Origin: Sciurus carolinensis
Lineage: Eukaryota > Chordata > Mammalia > Rodentia > Sciuridae
DNA: 64,000 bases
Direction: 5' to 3'
NCBI RefSeq assembly: GCF_902686445.1
Contig: NC_062222.1
Location: forward strand, 131,695,035 to 131,759,034
Below, in pieces: positions 45,970-55,740 of this stretch (positions are counted from its first letter, which is position 1; the number at the start of each line of letters is the position of its first letter). The translations under genes and the position numbers were made by a program. The notes beneath the pieces are model-generated. The model was not told the DNA's origin. It saw only the letters and a list, made by a program, of their open reading frames with translations, and ran no database searches.

Positions 45970-46190
45970 AAGCACTTAAAATATTTTTAATTGACAAGTA
46001 ATTGTATTTACAGGGTGCAATGTGATGTTTTGATGTGTGTACACACGTTGGAATGATTAGATCAAGCGATTCACTTATCATCACCTGACCTACTTACCAT
46101 ATTGCCGTGGTGAGAACGTTCAGAATTCCGTTTCAGGATTTGTTGAGTGTGCAGCACATTGTCATCAGCTTTAGCCGCCACGGTGCAAAC
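45970..46190 (-). repeat. L1 3'UTR fragment, antisense
   Basis: ttaattgacaagtaattgta, tttacagggtgcaatgtgat, gttttgatgtgtgtacacac, catcacctgacctacttacc and gtggtgagaacgttcagaat follow the pattern of an old L1M 3'UTR in reverse. Confidence 0.65.
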
Positions 46191-46844
46191 CACTGAACCC
46201 AGTTGCGCCAGGCGCTCGTTTTACCCTTTGGGAGTCGCCAGTGCCTGGCGTCTCCTGAGCATGTGGGGCGTGAGTGGATGAGCCAGGAGGACAGTGGAAT
46301 CCGCTGCGGGCCTGCCTCACGAGTGGACGGAGCACAAGGGTTTCTGTGCGCTTTTACCTGTGTCATTTCATTTACTGGCTTTCTGTTAAAGGGAGTGCAA
46401 ATCGGAAAGAGATGGAAGACGCCGACAGAGGCAGAGGCCTTGCGGGCAGCCTGGGGCCCAGGCGGGGAATGTCCTCATTCTCCTCTGCCCGCTCTCCCCC
46501 CTTCCCGAGGGTCCTGGCACCGTGGAGACCAGCATTTCAAGGTGGTCAGACGGATCAGTGAGCTGAGCTGAGTCTTGAGTAAGACGCCTGCTGCTAGATG
46601 CCCATCATTAATTCATCACCTAAGTTATTTGTTAAAAATAAGCAGCAGGCCTGTCCTAGATGCTGGTGGGTCGGCAAAGTGCGTCAGACCTGCTTCCTTC
46701 ACTCGAGGAAGGGAGCGTGCAGGAGGGGGAGTGAGACTTGTGTCTGAAGGGTGACAGGTGGCGCTTCCAGGGCCGCTGCTGGCTCGGGCACTGGCAGCTA
46801 GGGGTCAGGGCACTCAGTACCGCCATCGGCACCTGGCCAACTTC

Positions 46845-46990
46845 TTCCAGGCGTCGACAATGCAGCCGTCCCACTGTCACCCATTTTACAGATGAAGAAA
46901 CAGCAAAGACAGGCTGAGGAAATCGCTCAGGGCCATACTGCCAGTGAGCGGAGGGAGCTCCAGCCAGGATCCAGAGCCCAGATGCTTCGG
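46845..46990 (-). repeat. MIR fragment, antisense
   Basis: cacccattttacagatgaag, aaacagcaaagacaggctga, ctcagggccatactgccagt and ctccagccaggatccagagc are diverged antisense MIR phrases in order. Confidence 0.75.
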
Positions 46991-47294
46991 TACTAAGAAA
47001 AGCAGAAACGAGTGACTCTCGACTTCCCCTGAGTCGCTACATTGCTTTCCTGCGGAAAGAATGTGGCAGTCAGGACCGAGACCTGGCAGGGTCGGCAGGG
47101 CTGGATGAGCCACGAGGGAGGAGGACATGGTGGAGCCAGGTGTCCACTCACCCTGTCGGCCGTGTTGGGGGTCCTCTCTGTCCATGCTGCCCATTCAGCA
47201 GCAATGGGAGCCTTTTGTTTGTGGGTGTGAGTGGCTGAGGGGGACAGTGACAGATCTGAAGGAGGTTGTCAGAGGATGATACCACGGGAGGAAG

Positions 47295-47524
47295 CTGTGT
47301 GTGTGTGCATGTGTGTGCATGTGTGCATGTGTGTGGTGCGTGTGTGCATGTGTGTGCATGTGTGCATGTGTGTGGTGCGTGTGTGCATGTGTGTGCATGT
47401 GTGTGGTGTGTGCATGTGTGCATGTGTGTGGTGCGTGTGTGCATGTGTGTGTGCACGTGTATGTGTGTGCATGTATGTACACATGTGTGTGGTGTGGTGT
47501 GTGTGTGGTGTGTGTGTGTGCACA
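47295..47524. repeat. Compound (GT)n/(GTGTGCAT)n satellite-like tract with 39-base higher-order unit
   Basis: About 230 bases are made of GT, GTGTGCAT and GGTGCG units. The motif ggtgcg recurs at 47335 and 47374 (39 bases apart) and again at 47430, showing a partly preserved higher-order repeat. Most of the tract alternates purine and pyrimidine, so it is a strong candidate for Z-DNA. All six frames read as Cys/Val or His/Thr repeats, which are artefacts. The right end touches an antisense ID element whose tail would lie exactly here. Confidence 0.95.
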
Positions 47525-47529
47525 CTCAT

Positions 47530-47595
47530 GTACAGGGATGGAACCCAGCACCTTGCACAAGATAAGCACGTGCTCTACCACTGAGCTACACCCAG
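47530..47595 (-). mobile_element. ID SINE, antisense, short
   Basis: acagggatggaacccagcac, cttgcacaagataagcacgt, gctctaccactgagctacac is an antisense ID body. Its A-rich tail would be on the left, where the GT tract lies, so the tract (CA on the sense strand of the SINE) probably grew from the tail. Confidence 0.8.
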
Positions 47596-47821
47596 AAGTC
47601 TGGATCTGGGAGATAACTTGATAAACTATTGCTTAGGGAAGAAACAGAGGGTGGGATGAATTGGTGGTAGACAGACCAGAGTCTGGGAGGCCGGCTAGGA
47701 GACTATTGCTGTCAGAATCCTTTAGGAACAATTATAGGGTTATTTTAAAACTATGAAATAACCCAGAGAAAATTAACAAATAAACAAATTGATTAGCGTT
47801 TTATTTTTAATCCTGTCCCTC

Positions 47822-47942
47822 TTTTTAAGAGAGAGGGATTTCACTGCATTATCCATGCTGACTCTGAGTCCCTGGGCTCAAGTGATCAGTCTCCTGAGTA
47901 GCTGGCATAGAGACCTGGGCCTCCACACCCTGCCTATATTTA
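47822..47942 (-). mobile_element. 7SL-derived B1/monomer SINE, antisense
   Basis: tttttaagagagagggattt, cactgcattatccatgctga, cctgggctcaagtgatcagt, ctcctgagtagctggcatag and cctccacaccctgcc reproduce the antisense order of a 7SL-derived monomer. It is diverged and looks like an early B1 (proto-B1) copy. Confidence 0.75.
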
Positions 47943-48009
47943 ATTCTTCTGGGCCATGTAGCCTCACTTACTTAGCTGTAATTATAACCTTTACTTCTCA
48001 GCACACACT

Positions 48010-48420
48010 GTGTTCGTTGCAAATAACCAGCTTAAGAGGACTTAAGCAAAAATTAGGTCATTAGTAGAAAGATAGGTGGACTTGGAATCCAAATGCAGGG
48101 GACTCTGGAGGGACTGGAGCCAAGAGCTGGAGAATGAGCAGCCGCTTCCTTCTGGTCCCTCCACATCTGTTTTGTTCTCTCTGCCGGCTGCCTGCCCAGC
48201 TTCTCTTGATTGTAGTGGGAAAACGAAGACTGCCTTCAAGTTCATGAGTTCACGGCTCCTCTGTTGCCATCACATGCAAAGACTAGTTGCTCGTCTCAGA
48301 ATCCTGGTTCAAAAACAAGGAGCTGGGGTCAGGTGCCCAGTTTGGTTCCAAGCAACCACAGCCAGAGGACACAGGCAAGCATGGTTGCCAGGCAGTGGGA
48401 GAAATTCTCAGAGATACAAA
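48010..48420 (+). repeat. Old medium-reiteration repeat, same apparent family as 17720-18145
   Basis: It begins gttgcaaataaccagcttaa, gaggacttaagcaaaaatta and includes cttccttctggtccctccac and ttgccatcacatgcaaagac. The layout resembles an ancient family starting 'taacagaaacccaactcaaa, ctagcttaagcaaaaa'. The family name is uncertain. Confidence 0.4.
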
Positions 48421-48952
48421 ATTGATGTGACCCGGCCAGAAACACAAAAGGGCAACTGTCACAGTTCATTTTTGCTGTTCTCGTGTGAAAATGTTGACTG
48501 AGCTTGGGTCCCAGTTGAGAAATGAAGAACTGACAGGCATTAATGCCTACAATAAACACAGACAGGAGTTCACGCGGTAGAATTGGCAGTCAGAATGTAA
48601 ACAGCCCTGATGGTGAGTGCTGCTAATTGTTCTTTCCTGCCATGCTCATGAACTTCTCTTTGGTCCACCTTTTGTGGCATGTGTTTCGGGCTTAGAAACA
48701 GCAAGTTCCCCTGGTTCTATACAGCTCTGCCTTTTATTTTGTAAGCTACAAGGGAAGGTACAGGGCACTTGGTACAATGCAATAAGACCCAAGATGACTG
48801 GTTCTTGTGCTGCAACACAGTGGAAGAAGTGTCCAGATACATAACATGTAATCACTTCTCACGGTCTCAACTACTTTTTTTTTTTAAAAGGTGCTGAAAT
48901 TTAATCATACAATAACAGCAAATGCAAATGGAGTTATTCAAAGTCTGTAGAG

Positions 48953-49140
48953 TCTTGGGAGGCTGAGGCAGGAGGATCAAAAGTTCGAGGTCAGCCTGAG
49001 CAACCTAGCCAGTCCCTAAGCAACTTAGTGAGAACCTATCTCAAAATAAAAAATAAAAAAAGGGCTGGGGATGTGGCTTCATGGTTAAGTAGCCTTGTGT
49101 TCAATCCCTGGTACCAAAAGAAAAAGAAAAAGAAAAAAAA
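48953..49140 (+). mobile_element. B1-dID SINE, sense, 5'-truncated
   Basis: It starts within the B1 half (tcttgggaggctgaggcagg, aggatcaaaagttcgaggtc, agcctgagcaacctagccag), passes an internal A-rich linker (caaaataaaaaataaaaaaa), then the ID half (gggctggggatgtggcttca, tggttaagtagccttgtgtt, caatccctggtacc) and a long (AAAAAG)n tail. The lack of the first 35-40 bases of B1 is the only major defect. Confidence 0.92.
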
Positions 49141-49325
49141 GACTGGAGAGAGTGAAGTTCATTACTTGGAGGGACACAATCACCATGCCATTTTGGATGT
49201 GCTCTAATCCTTTAGTGTATCAGGTGATAAAAGCACTATAATTGCCATCCATAGAGTTAGCAGTGTAATGTTTAAAATAAAATAAGGTAGATTTTTCAAG
49301 GTGTGGACCCTGAAAGCATGATATC

Positions 49326-49420
49326 CCTATACCTTTTTATTTTTGGTGGTGCTGGGGATTGAACCCAGGTCCTTGTGCATTCTAGGCAAGCACTCTACCA
49401 ACTGAGCTATATCCCCAGCC
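49326..49420 (-). mobile_element. ID SINE, antisense, with 15-18 base target-site duplication
   Basis: A T-rich tail (ctttttatttttggtggtgc) is followed by the ID body reversed (tggggattgaacccaggtcc, ttgtgcattctaggcaagca, ctctaccaactgagctatat, ccccagcc). The direct repeat ccctgaaagcatgatatc flanks it at 49308-49325 and 49421-49438, identical on both sides. The first three C may belong to the SINE. High similarity to consensus and the perfect duplication mark it as one of the youngest insertions in the window. Confidence 0.95.
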
Positions 49421-49559
49421 CCCTGAAAGCATGATATCAATAGACAGGAGCTGGATCCAGGAGGGAGTGCCAAGGAAGAGCAGCGTTCCCCTGTGGCCCT
49501 GTCCACACGAAGGCGGTGCTTACTTCACTTCCGCTCATTTCTCCTCCTGACTTTCACTG

Positions 49560-49840
49560 ATTGTTCGTTTAATCACTCAGCAAATAGTTCTTGAGTCTCT
49601 GCGGTGTGCCAGGTACTAGTCGAAGCCGCCAGGAAGCACTGGTGAAGGAAAGCAAATGCACCCTTACCTCCTTCGTGCTTTCTCTCCAGTGTTTGTTGGG
49701 CAGATAGACACAATAAGCAATAAACGTAAAAAACAGGAACGTTATGTGGTATACTCAAGGTGACGCAGTGGGGACAAACATAGAGCAGGTGACAGGTCTG
49801 GAGAAGGCGAGGGGAAGGGGCCAGTGGTCTGCATGTTAAA
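49560..49840. repeat. L2-like fragment
   Basis: cactcagcaaatagttcttg, agtctctgcggtgtgccagg, tactagtcgaagccgccagg and the following sequence on stored-item totals (gacacaataagcaataaacg) match the L2 'ttactgagcacctactatgtgccaggcac … gacaataaacaaa' pattern. Confidence 0.6.
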
Positions 49841-50254
49841 CATCGTCACCTAGGTAGGACTCGTTGAGAATGGCATCTGAGCCAAGATGTAAGAGATGAA
49901 GGGGAGGATGATGGGTGGGTCTGGGAGAAGATCATCCAGGCAGAGGAGCAGCCAGCCATGGCCCTGCAGGGAGAGGAGCCGCCATCTTCAGCTGATGGAG
50001 TGGGGGTGGGGTGGGCGAGCAAGGAGGAGAGTCTAGGATGCAACCAGAGAAGCAGCAGGATGGGCGGGCCGTGCCGCAGGGCCGTGTCAGGCAGGGCGCT
50101 GAGGCCACTGGAAGATCTTTGGAAACCCATTGAGAGGTTCTGAATCCAAGAGCAGCATGATAGGACCTCTGAAACTTCTGGAGGTACTTTGCATGTGCGG
50201 TCCAACTCACAGGTCGTAAGGCGTCATTGCATAAGTTTAAAAATAAGAGACCGT

Positions 50255-50592
50255 CACCTCTCAAACGTGTATGTGGAATCCTCTTCCCGGATGTGAGGCT
50301 GTGAAGAGATGGGGCCTGAGGAGGGGTAAGACCCCTGGCGGAGGTCCTTCATGAGGGATCAGTGCCTTAGGTCCCTGGCGGAGGCCCTTCATAAGGGATC
50401 AGTGCCTTTGCAAGTCCCTTCTGCCTTGTGAGGTCACTGCAGAAGGGCATTGTTTATGAGGTACCTTGCCAGGTACCAGATCAGCTTGACCTTGGACTTG
50501 CCAGTCTCTGGAACTGAAAAATAAGTCTCTGTTTTTTATAAGTCACTCAGTCGAAGATGTTTTGTTACAGCAGCAGGGGCAGACTGAGACAA
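50255..50592 (+). repeat. Ancient L1M-type 3'UTR-like repeat carrying an internal 40-base tandem duplication
   Basis: Its right part (cagcttgaccttggacttgc, cagtctctggaactgaaaaa, taagtctctgttttttataa, gtcactcagtcgaagatgtt, ttgttacagcagcaggggca) is a common old mammalian repeat end. Bases 50331-50370 and 50371-50410 are a tandem pair, unit cctggcggaggtccttcatg and following bases, with about three differences. The same repeat family occurs at 55425-55735. Confidence 0.7.
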
Positions 50593-51399
50593 TCTTTTAC
50601 CAATCTGTTGTACTATTATATCTGTAACGTCTTCCCTTCTCTTTCCTCGGGTTTAATTTGTGCTTCTCTAGGTTCTAGAGGTGATGGCTTAGATGAGGAG
50701 TTGGCAGATGTTCTCTGCGAAGGCTGGAGAGTAAAGATTTCAGACTTTAAGGGCCTTACGCTCTGTTGCTGAGCTCTATCCCTGCAACACAACACAGTCA
50801 CAGATACGTGACGCATGTACCGTGTGAATCATGGTGTGTAACCAGATGAGCGGGGCTAGGTTCCAATAAACCCTCAATAAAAGCAGGCGGTGGGTAACTC
50901 TGGCCTGTGGGCTCTGGTTTGCTGACCTCTGGACTAGAACATTGCCTCTGAATCTTCCCTCTTCTTGAAATTTTTGCTATTACGCTTTTGTTCTAAAATC
51001 GCTATTCCACAAGATCTCCTGTGGGGAGGAGGCAGCCTGATGGTCACCGGAGGTGGGTGGTCATTCAGGGTCCCGGAACTCAGCACCACCCTGGTCATGG
51101 TCACCTTGCTCTCCACTTGACCTTCTCTGACACCACCCCGGGGAGCAACTGGAGTGTATGGGGACAAACTGGAGAGTGGACATCTAGGGTCCCCACTCCC
51201 CCTCTGCTCTGCTGGCGGGGGCCTCGGTTTTGTCGTTTTTGCTTATTTGGAAAGGAGTTATTATCTAAAAGTCTTCTGTATTTTTAGGCTGCATCTTTCC
51301 CGACCTTGGGCTAGTTTCTGGTCTGCACCTCTTGAAGACTGGAGTGTTGGCTTCTCCTGTCCCCAGCCTGGGGGAGATGAGGAAAACGGAAATCCAGGA
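50593..51399. other. Intergenic stretch, nothing clear
   Basis: No gene is seen. Bases 50660-50940 (gatgaggagttggcagatgt, gtaaagatttcagactttaa, gggccttacgctctgttgct) look like an old Tigger/Charlie-type relic, and the phrase gtgggctctggtttgctgacctctgg is typical of its end, but I cannot place it with certainty. Confidence 0.4.
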
Positions 51400-51492
51400 A
51401 GCGTGAGCGTGTGGCTCAGTGATGGTGCACTTGCCTCACGTGTGTGAGGTCCTGGGTTCAATCCCAGCACCACCAAAAACAACAACAAAAAA
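51400..51492 (+). mobile_element. ID SINE, sense
   Basis: gcgtgagcgtgtggctcagt, gatggtgcacttgcctcacg, tgtgtgaggtcctgggttca, atcccagcaccacc and a (CAA)n/A tail form a complete ID monomer. The first bases deviate from consensus. Confidence 0.9.
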
Positions 51493-53137
51493 GGCTCAGA
51501 GAACTCCTTGGTAGGCCTTCTGTCCACCTGTCAGAGGACTGTGTGCGCGCACTATAGTGCATGTTATGCATCTTAAGAGAATGTCTTTAACATAACTGCT
51601 TCATGCTATAAGCTTCCCTCTAAGGACTGTTTAGCTGATTCTATAATTTTTGATATGTTTTGTTTTTTTTAAATTATCATTCAGATATAAGTATTTTTGT
51701 ATCTACCTTTGCTTTCCTGTTGAACCTGTGCCTTGTTCAGAAATAACTGATGAATATTTAGGGATTTTCAAGATATATTTTATATTTATTTCTAATTTAG
51801 TTCCAATGTTGTCTTTGATATAGTCTGATTTCATTATTTTTATTTCTTTTGACTTTATTGAGACTTGTTTAATGGCCCAGCATATGGCATATTTTAGTTA
51901 ATATTCCAAGTGTATTTAGAAAGTAAGTATCTGCTGACATTGATGATGTAGTAAATGCCAATTAGGTCAAGGCAGTCAGTGTGTTGTTCGACAAATTAAA
52001 TACTCAAATTTAAAAAGCCAAAGCATATGGATGATGCAGTCTTGGTTTTTACCCAGGAGAACTGGGATGCTTTGACTCTGAAGCAGCTTGTACAGTGTTT
52101 GATGGGTTCTGTTGTTCTTTGATGCCTCAGTTGCAGGAGGTTCTCCCCTGGAGTGTTCCGGTGCTTGGCCCTCCCAGGACCTGTTCAGCAGACAAGCTCA
52201 GTCCCTGGAGCGCACTCCATGCTTCCCGTGGGATCGCTAACCTGGACCTCGGCCCTCATTCCCTATGCTCTGAGGCCAGTGTCTTTATTTTTATAAAGGT
52301 TCAGGAGTATCTGCAGTCTCCCGTCTCTGCGCGGGCTCTTCTCCCTGCCTGGAGGGAATTTCTCACCAGGGTACCCTTTCTCTTCCAAAAGTCTGCTTAA
52401 CAGATCTGTGATTCTGCCCGTGCAGAATCAGTGTGTATTGCCCGGTTCCCCTGGAGTATTTTGTAACTATTCTTCTAGAAAACTTCAGAAGGTAAAGTCT
52501 CCACCGTGTGCTGGGGCCCGTGCCAGGGCTAGGACTCACCAGTGAGCAACGTTGGGCCCCACTCTCCAGGAGTTTGTAGCCTGTTCTTCTGAGGACGTCA
52601 CAATGGAGTTTCCTATATGTGACTGGTTCCTGCTATTCCTAACAAGGACAGATCTAGCCCTTCTAAGGTTTCTGTTCCCACCATCTGGCCCTGGATGGAA
52701 CACATGATAGGGATTTACACTTGACAAATAGTACTGAGAATAGGACCTTCACTTTTGGGACTTGTTACCATCAGCAGTAGATTTGGAGACCTTGGATGAG
52801 ATAAAATCCTGGTCCCACTTTCTACCCTCTGGAATTAAAAGTTTGTGTTCTGTAAATACACTCAGAATTTAGCTAAGAGATCATTGAATTAATCTAGCAT
52901 TTCCCCGAATGTGCCCATGTTGGGCTGATGGTGTACAACGTGATTTTTGGTAGTTGACAGATCAATATTTTAAATAGTCATGCATTTTGAATGTACATCA
53001 GAAAAATAACCATAGCATACCCCTGATTTCCCAAATATAATTATTTAATAAGTATGCAGGTCTAAAGGCAAGGGAAGTGCTCACGTTTTCCAAAAGCAGA
53101 ACAGGCAATATGGAGCATGGTCAAGGTCTCAGAGGGG
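51493..53137. other. Intergenic stretch, no gene seen
   Basis: It is AT-rich in the first half with old LINE-like traces (about 51560-51960, including atttatttctaatttagttcc), and more balanced in the second half. No frame above 101 codons and no repeat with a clear identity. Confidence 0.5.
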
Positions 53138-53234
53138 AGGGTTGGAGATGTGGTTGGCGTGGCGTGCCTGCCTAGCTTGCATGAGGCCCTGGTTCCATCC
53201 CCAGCACTGCAAAGACAAAAAAAAAAAAAAAAAG
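53138..53234 (+). mobile_element. ID SINE, sense, long poly(A)
   Basis: gggttggagatgtggttggc, gtggcgtgcctgcctagctt, gcatgaggccctggttccat, ccccagcactgcaaag followed by a pure run of 17 A. Pure long poly(A) suggests a relatively recent insertion. Confidence 0.92.
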
Positions 53235-53345
53235 TCGCCAAGGTAGAACATGAATGAGAGCAGTTTACTTGCTTTGCAGACTGTTTTGCTCAAGGTCCCA
53301 CAGCTTGCGAGTGGCTGAGCAGGAATTAAGTCTCCAACCACACAG
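53235..53345 (-). repeat. MIR fragment, antisense
   Basis: ttactTGctttgcagactg-type left end, then ttttgctcaaggtcccacag, cttgcgagtggctgagcagg and aattaagtctccaaccacac follow antisense MIR order. Confidence 0.65.
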
Positions 53346-54095
53346 GCCCCGCGTCCAGTTGGAGGGCACCCTAGCTCCAGGTGACTGTGCAGGAGGACAG
53401 ACTGGAGAGCAGGAATTTAGGTTTGGGCACCAGGTGGCCTGTTTGGAGCTGTAGAAGAGTGTGGGAAAGAAGGAGGAAACCAAAGGGAACAGAGAGGGCT
53501 GGCGGTGACAATAAGCCCTCAGTTCAGTCTGGGCTGCTGCATCGGTGGGTGGCCGCTCCCTGGCTAGCCCTCCTCTCTGTGGGAGCGGCGCGGAAGCTTG
53601 GCCTCAGGCAGGCTGCTGCCTTGCTGCGCATGGTGTCAATGGACCCAGGTACCAGCAAAAAAAAAAGGGCCAAGTGAGGGATTTGTTCGTTCATGTCCAG
53701 ACAGTGTCTCTTTTAAATCAGTTCCACCATGTAGTTCTCCTAGGTGCCTTGGGTTGGAGGTATGTTTTCGTCCTTCTGTGCCGACTTTTCTTTTGGAATT
53801 GGGTTGGAAGGATAGAAGAAAAGAATCCCACTGTCCTTCTGTGTGCTGTCCCCACCTCCCCCTGCCAAAGACGACAGCGAAGAACACACTTGGCTCTGCC
53901 CAGAGGGAGCTTTAGAGAAATGTGACTTCATCAGCAGAGGGATCTGTGAGCCATCTTTGTGCAGAAGCTGGCTGCTCTCCTTGGAGTGAGTGTTGTTTTG
54001 GGTTCCTTGATTTCCTTGGAAGAATATCTTCTTGGGCGATTAGATCTTTGAAGACAGGATTTAACGCAGAAAAAAAAATGTCAGGACTCATCAGA
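53346..54095. other. Intergenic stretch, no gene accepted
   Basis: Plus-strand frames of 98-126 codons at 53381-53925 overlap in different registers and include a Lys-rich stretch from the short A run at 53659-53669. No domain is recognised, and no poly(A) tail or splice structure supports a gene. Confidence 0.45.
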
Positions 54096-54099
54096 GAAC

Positions 54100-54235
54100 A
54101 CTCATTTATTTTCATTTATCAACAAATATGAACGGAACACCTGTGTGTCAGAGGCTGTCCTGGGTTCTATGGACATGATGGAGAAAAAGCCATCAAGATC
54201 CCTGCTCTTCTACATTCTAGCATGGAGAAACCATG
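54100..54235. repeat. L2-like fragment
   Basis: ttatcaacaaatatgaacgg, aacacctgtgtgtcagaggc, tgtcctgggttctatggaca, tgatggagaaaaagccatca, agatccctgctcttctacat is the usual L2 3' pattern ('agcacctactatgtgccaggc … aacaaaacagacaaagatcc'). Confidence 0.65.
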
Positions 54236-55424
54236 AATATAGGATGTATGGATTGTGACTGGTGCCACCAAGGAGGGCCACTAGGCCTGAGCTGGAGAAT
54301 GATGGAGAGGCCGATCTTAGAGGGCAGAGCGGGGTAGACCCAGGGGAGGAGGTGACAGTAGACTGGAACCTGCAGAATATGGAGACAGCTACCCCATGAA
54401 AATTTGGGGTGCAGCCCTCTTGGAGTGAGCAAGGCAAGGGAAGGGACTGGAGGTGGGAGAGAGAGTGAGCCTTTTCCAAAGCCTGGTATGGTTGGAATGA
54501 AGTGTTCAAAGTGGTGGGAAGGAGATTCTTGGGAGGCAGGCAGGAGCTAGGTTGTGCTGCAGATCCTCGTGAGGAGGTCAGACTTTCTTGGAAGAGCAGC
54601 AGGAAGACTGAAAACTAAGCACCAGGAGCCAAAGTCAGTGTCCTTGGAAGAGAAGGCCAGCTGTGTGCCCATCAGGGCTGACTCAGTTCCAAACATCGTA
54701 CAGGTAGAGTAGAAACTGCGCCATACTCTCTCTGCACTGCTGGGTTTTGAGTAATAGTTCCATCTTTTGTGGAGTGACTCTAAGTAATAATATCCTTGAA
54801 GACTTAGTAATAGATAACAAATCTAGTTGAAGAGAAAAAGCTTTGAAATAACTCCAGTGAGAAGTTTCTTTCCAGTACAATACTAGGAAAAGAGATTTAA
54901 TCTTCTGAAGAAAAGTGTGGTTTTTCTGCTCCCTGACAGATAGAATGGCAGAACTACCTTCAGTCTCCTTTCCCTTGTGGTTGTTGAGACACTCTGGGTG
55001 AAATCAATGGCCTCCCCAAGTGAGGAGTCTCCAAGGCCTCCATATTCTGAGTCTCTTTCCTTGGTCTTTTCTTCTACTTGAGAGGAATGTAGCCCTTCTG
55101 ATTCTGAATTTTTTCATATTCTTTCTTCACTGAAGAAGGTATGAAAAGTGCCCACTTCCCCAAATGGTCCTCTTAATCAGCATGCCAGGCCAGGGCCATA
55201 CCCGTCATATGGCTTCCTGAATTCTCATCATTTGAGGCCCAGAGAGGTTCCATGTCCTCCATGTACCTGGTAGCAACTTGTAAGGACTTTTCTTTTTATT
55301 CAGGAGGTAACTGGGATTCCATAAAGACCTTGGGTGGAGAAGGAACATGGCATTCTCTATTCATGCTTATGCCAGCATAGACTTGTAGTGGTTGCGGGGT
55401 TTAGGATGACCCTCAGTGGATGCT
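54236..55424. other. Intergenic stretch, no gene seen
   Basis: It is continuous with the L2 fragment at its left edge (gagggcagagcggggtagac, ggaggtgacagtagactgga may still be L2). The rest looks unique, with only chance frames below 100 codons. Confidence 0.5.
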
Positions 55425-55740
55425 ATGAACTGAATTTTGCCCTCTTCCTAAATTCACATGTTGAAGCCCCAAACCCAAAAGTGAAGGTATTTGGAGGTGG
55501 AGCCTTTGAGAGATAATAAGGGTTATATGAGGTTGTGTGGGTGCAGTCGCCATGATGGGATTAGTGTCCTTATAAGATCAGAGTTCCCTCTCTCTGCTGT
55601 GAGGGCACAGAGAAGGACATTGCCTGAAAGCCAAGAAGAAAGTCCTTGCCAGCATTCAAATCTGTTGGTACTTCATCTTCAACTTCTGAGCCTCCAGAAT
55701 GGTAAGTAATACATATTTATTGTTTAAGCCATTGGACTTA
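55425..55740 (+). repeat. Ancient L1M-type 3'UTR-like repeat, sense
   Basis: gctatgaactgaattttgcc, ctaaattcacatgttgaagc, aaggtatttggaggtggagc, ctttgagagataataagggt, gatgggattagtgtccttat, gaacagagaaggac-like part, and aagtaatacatatttattgt are in the exact order of a widespread mammalian repeat block. Same family as 50255-50592. Confidence 0.75.

Noticed and set aside
47148..47621. His/Thr-rich and Cys/Val-rich repetitive proteins (86-128 codons)
   Set aside because: They are translations of the GT/GTGTGCAT simple repeat in several frames, not genes.
49335..49420. tRNA-like A and B boxes suggesting a tRNA gene
   Set aside because: The body, T-rich tail and target duplication show that it is an antisense ID SINE, as are the other tRNA-like hits at 3298, 23674, 51400 and 53138.
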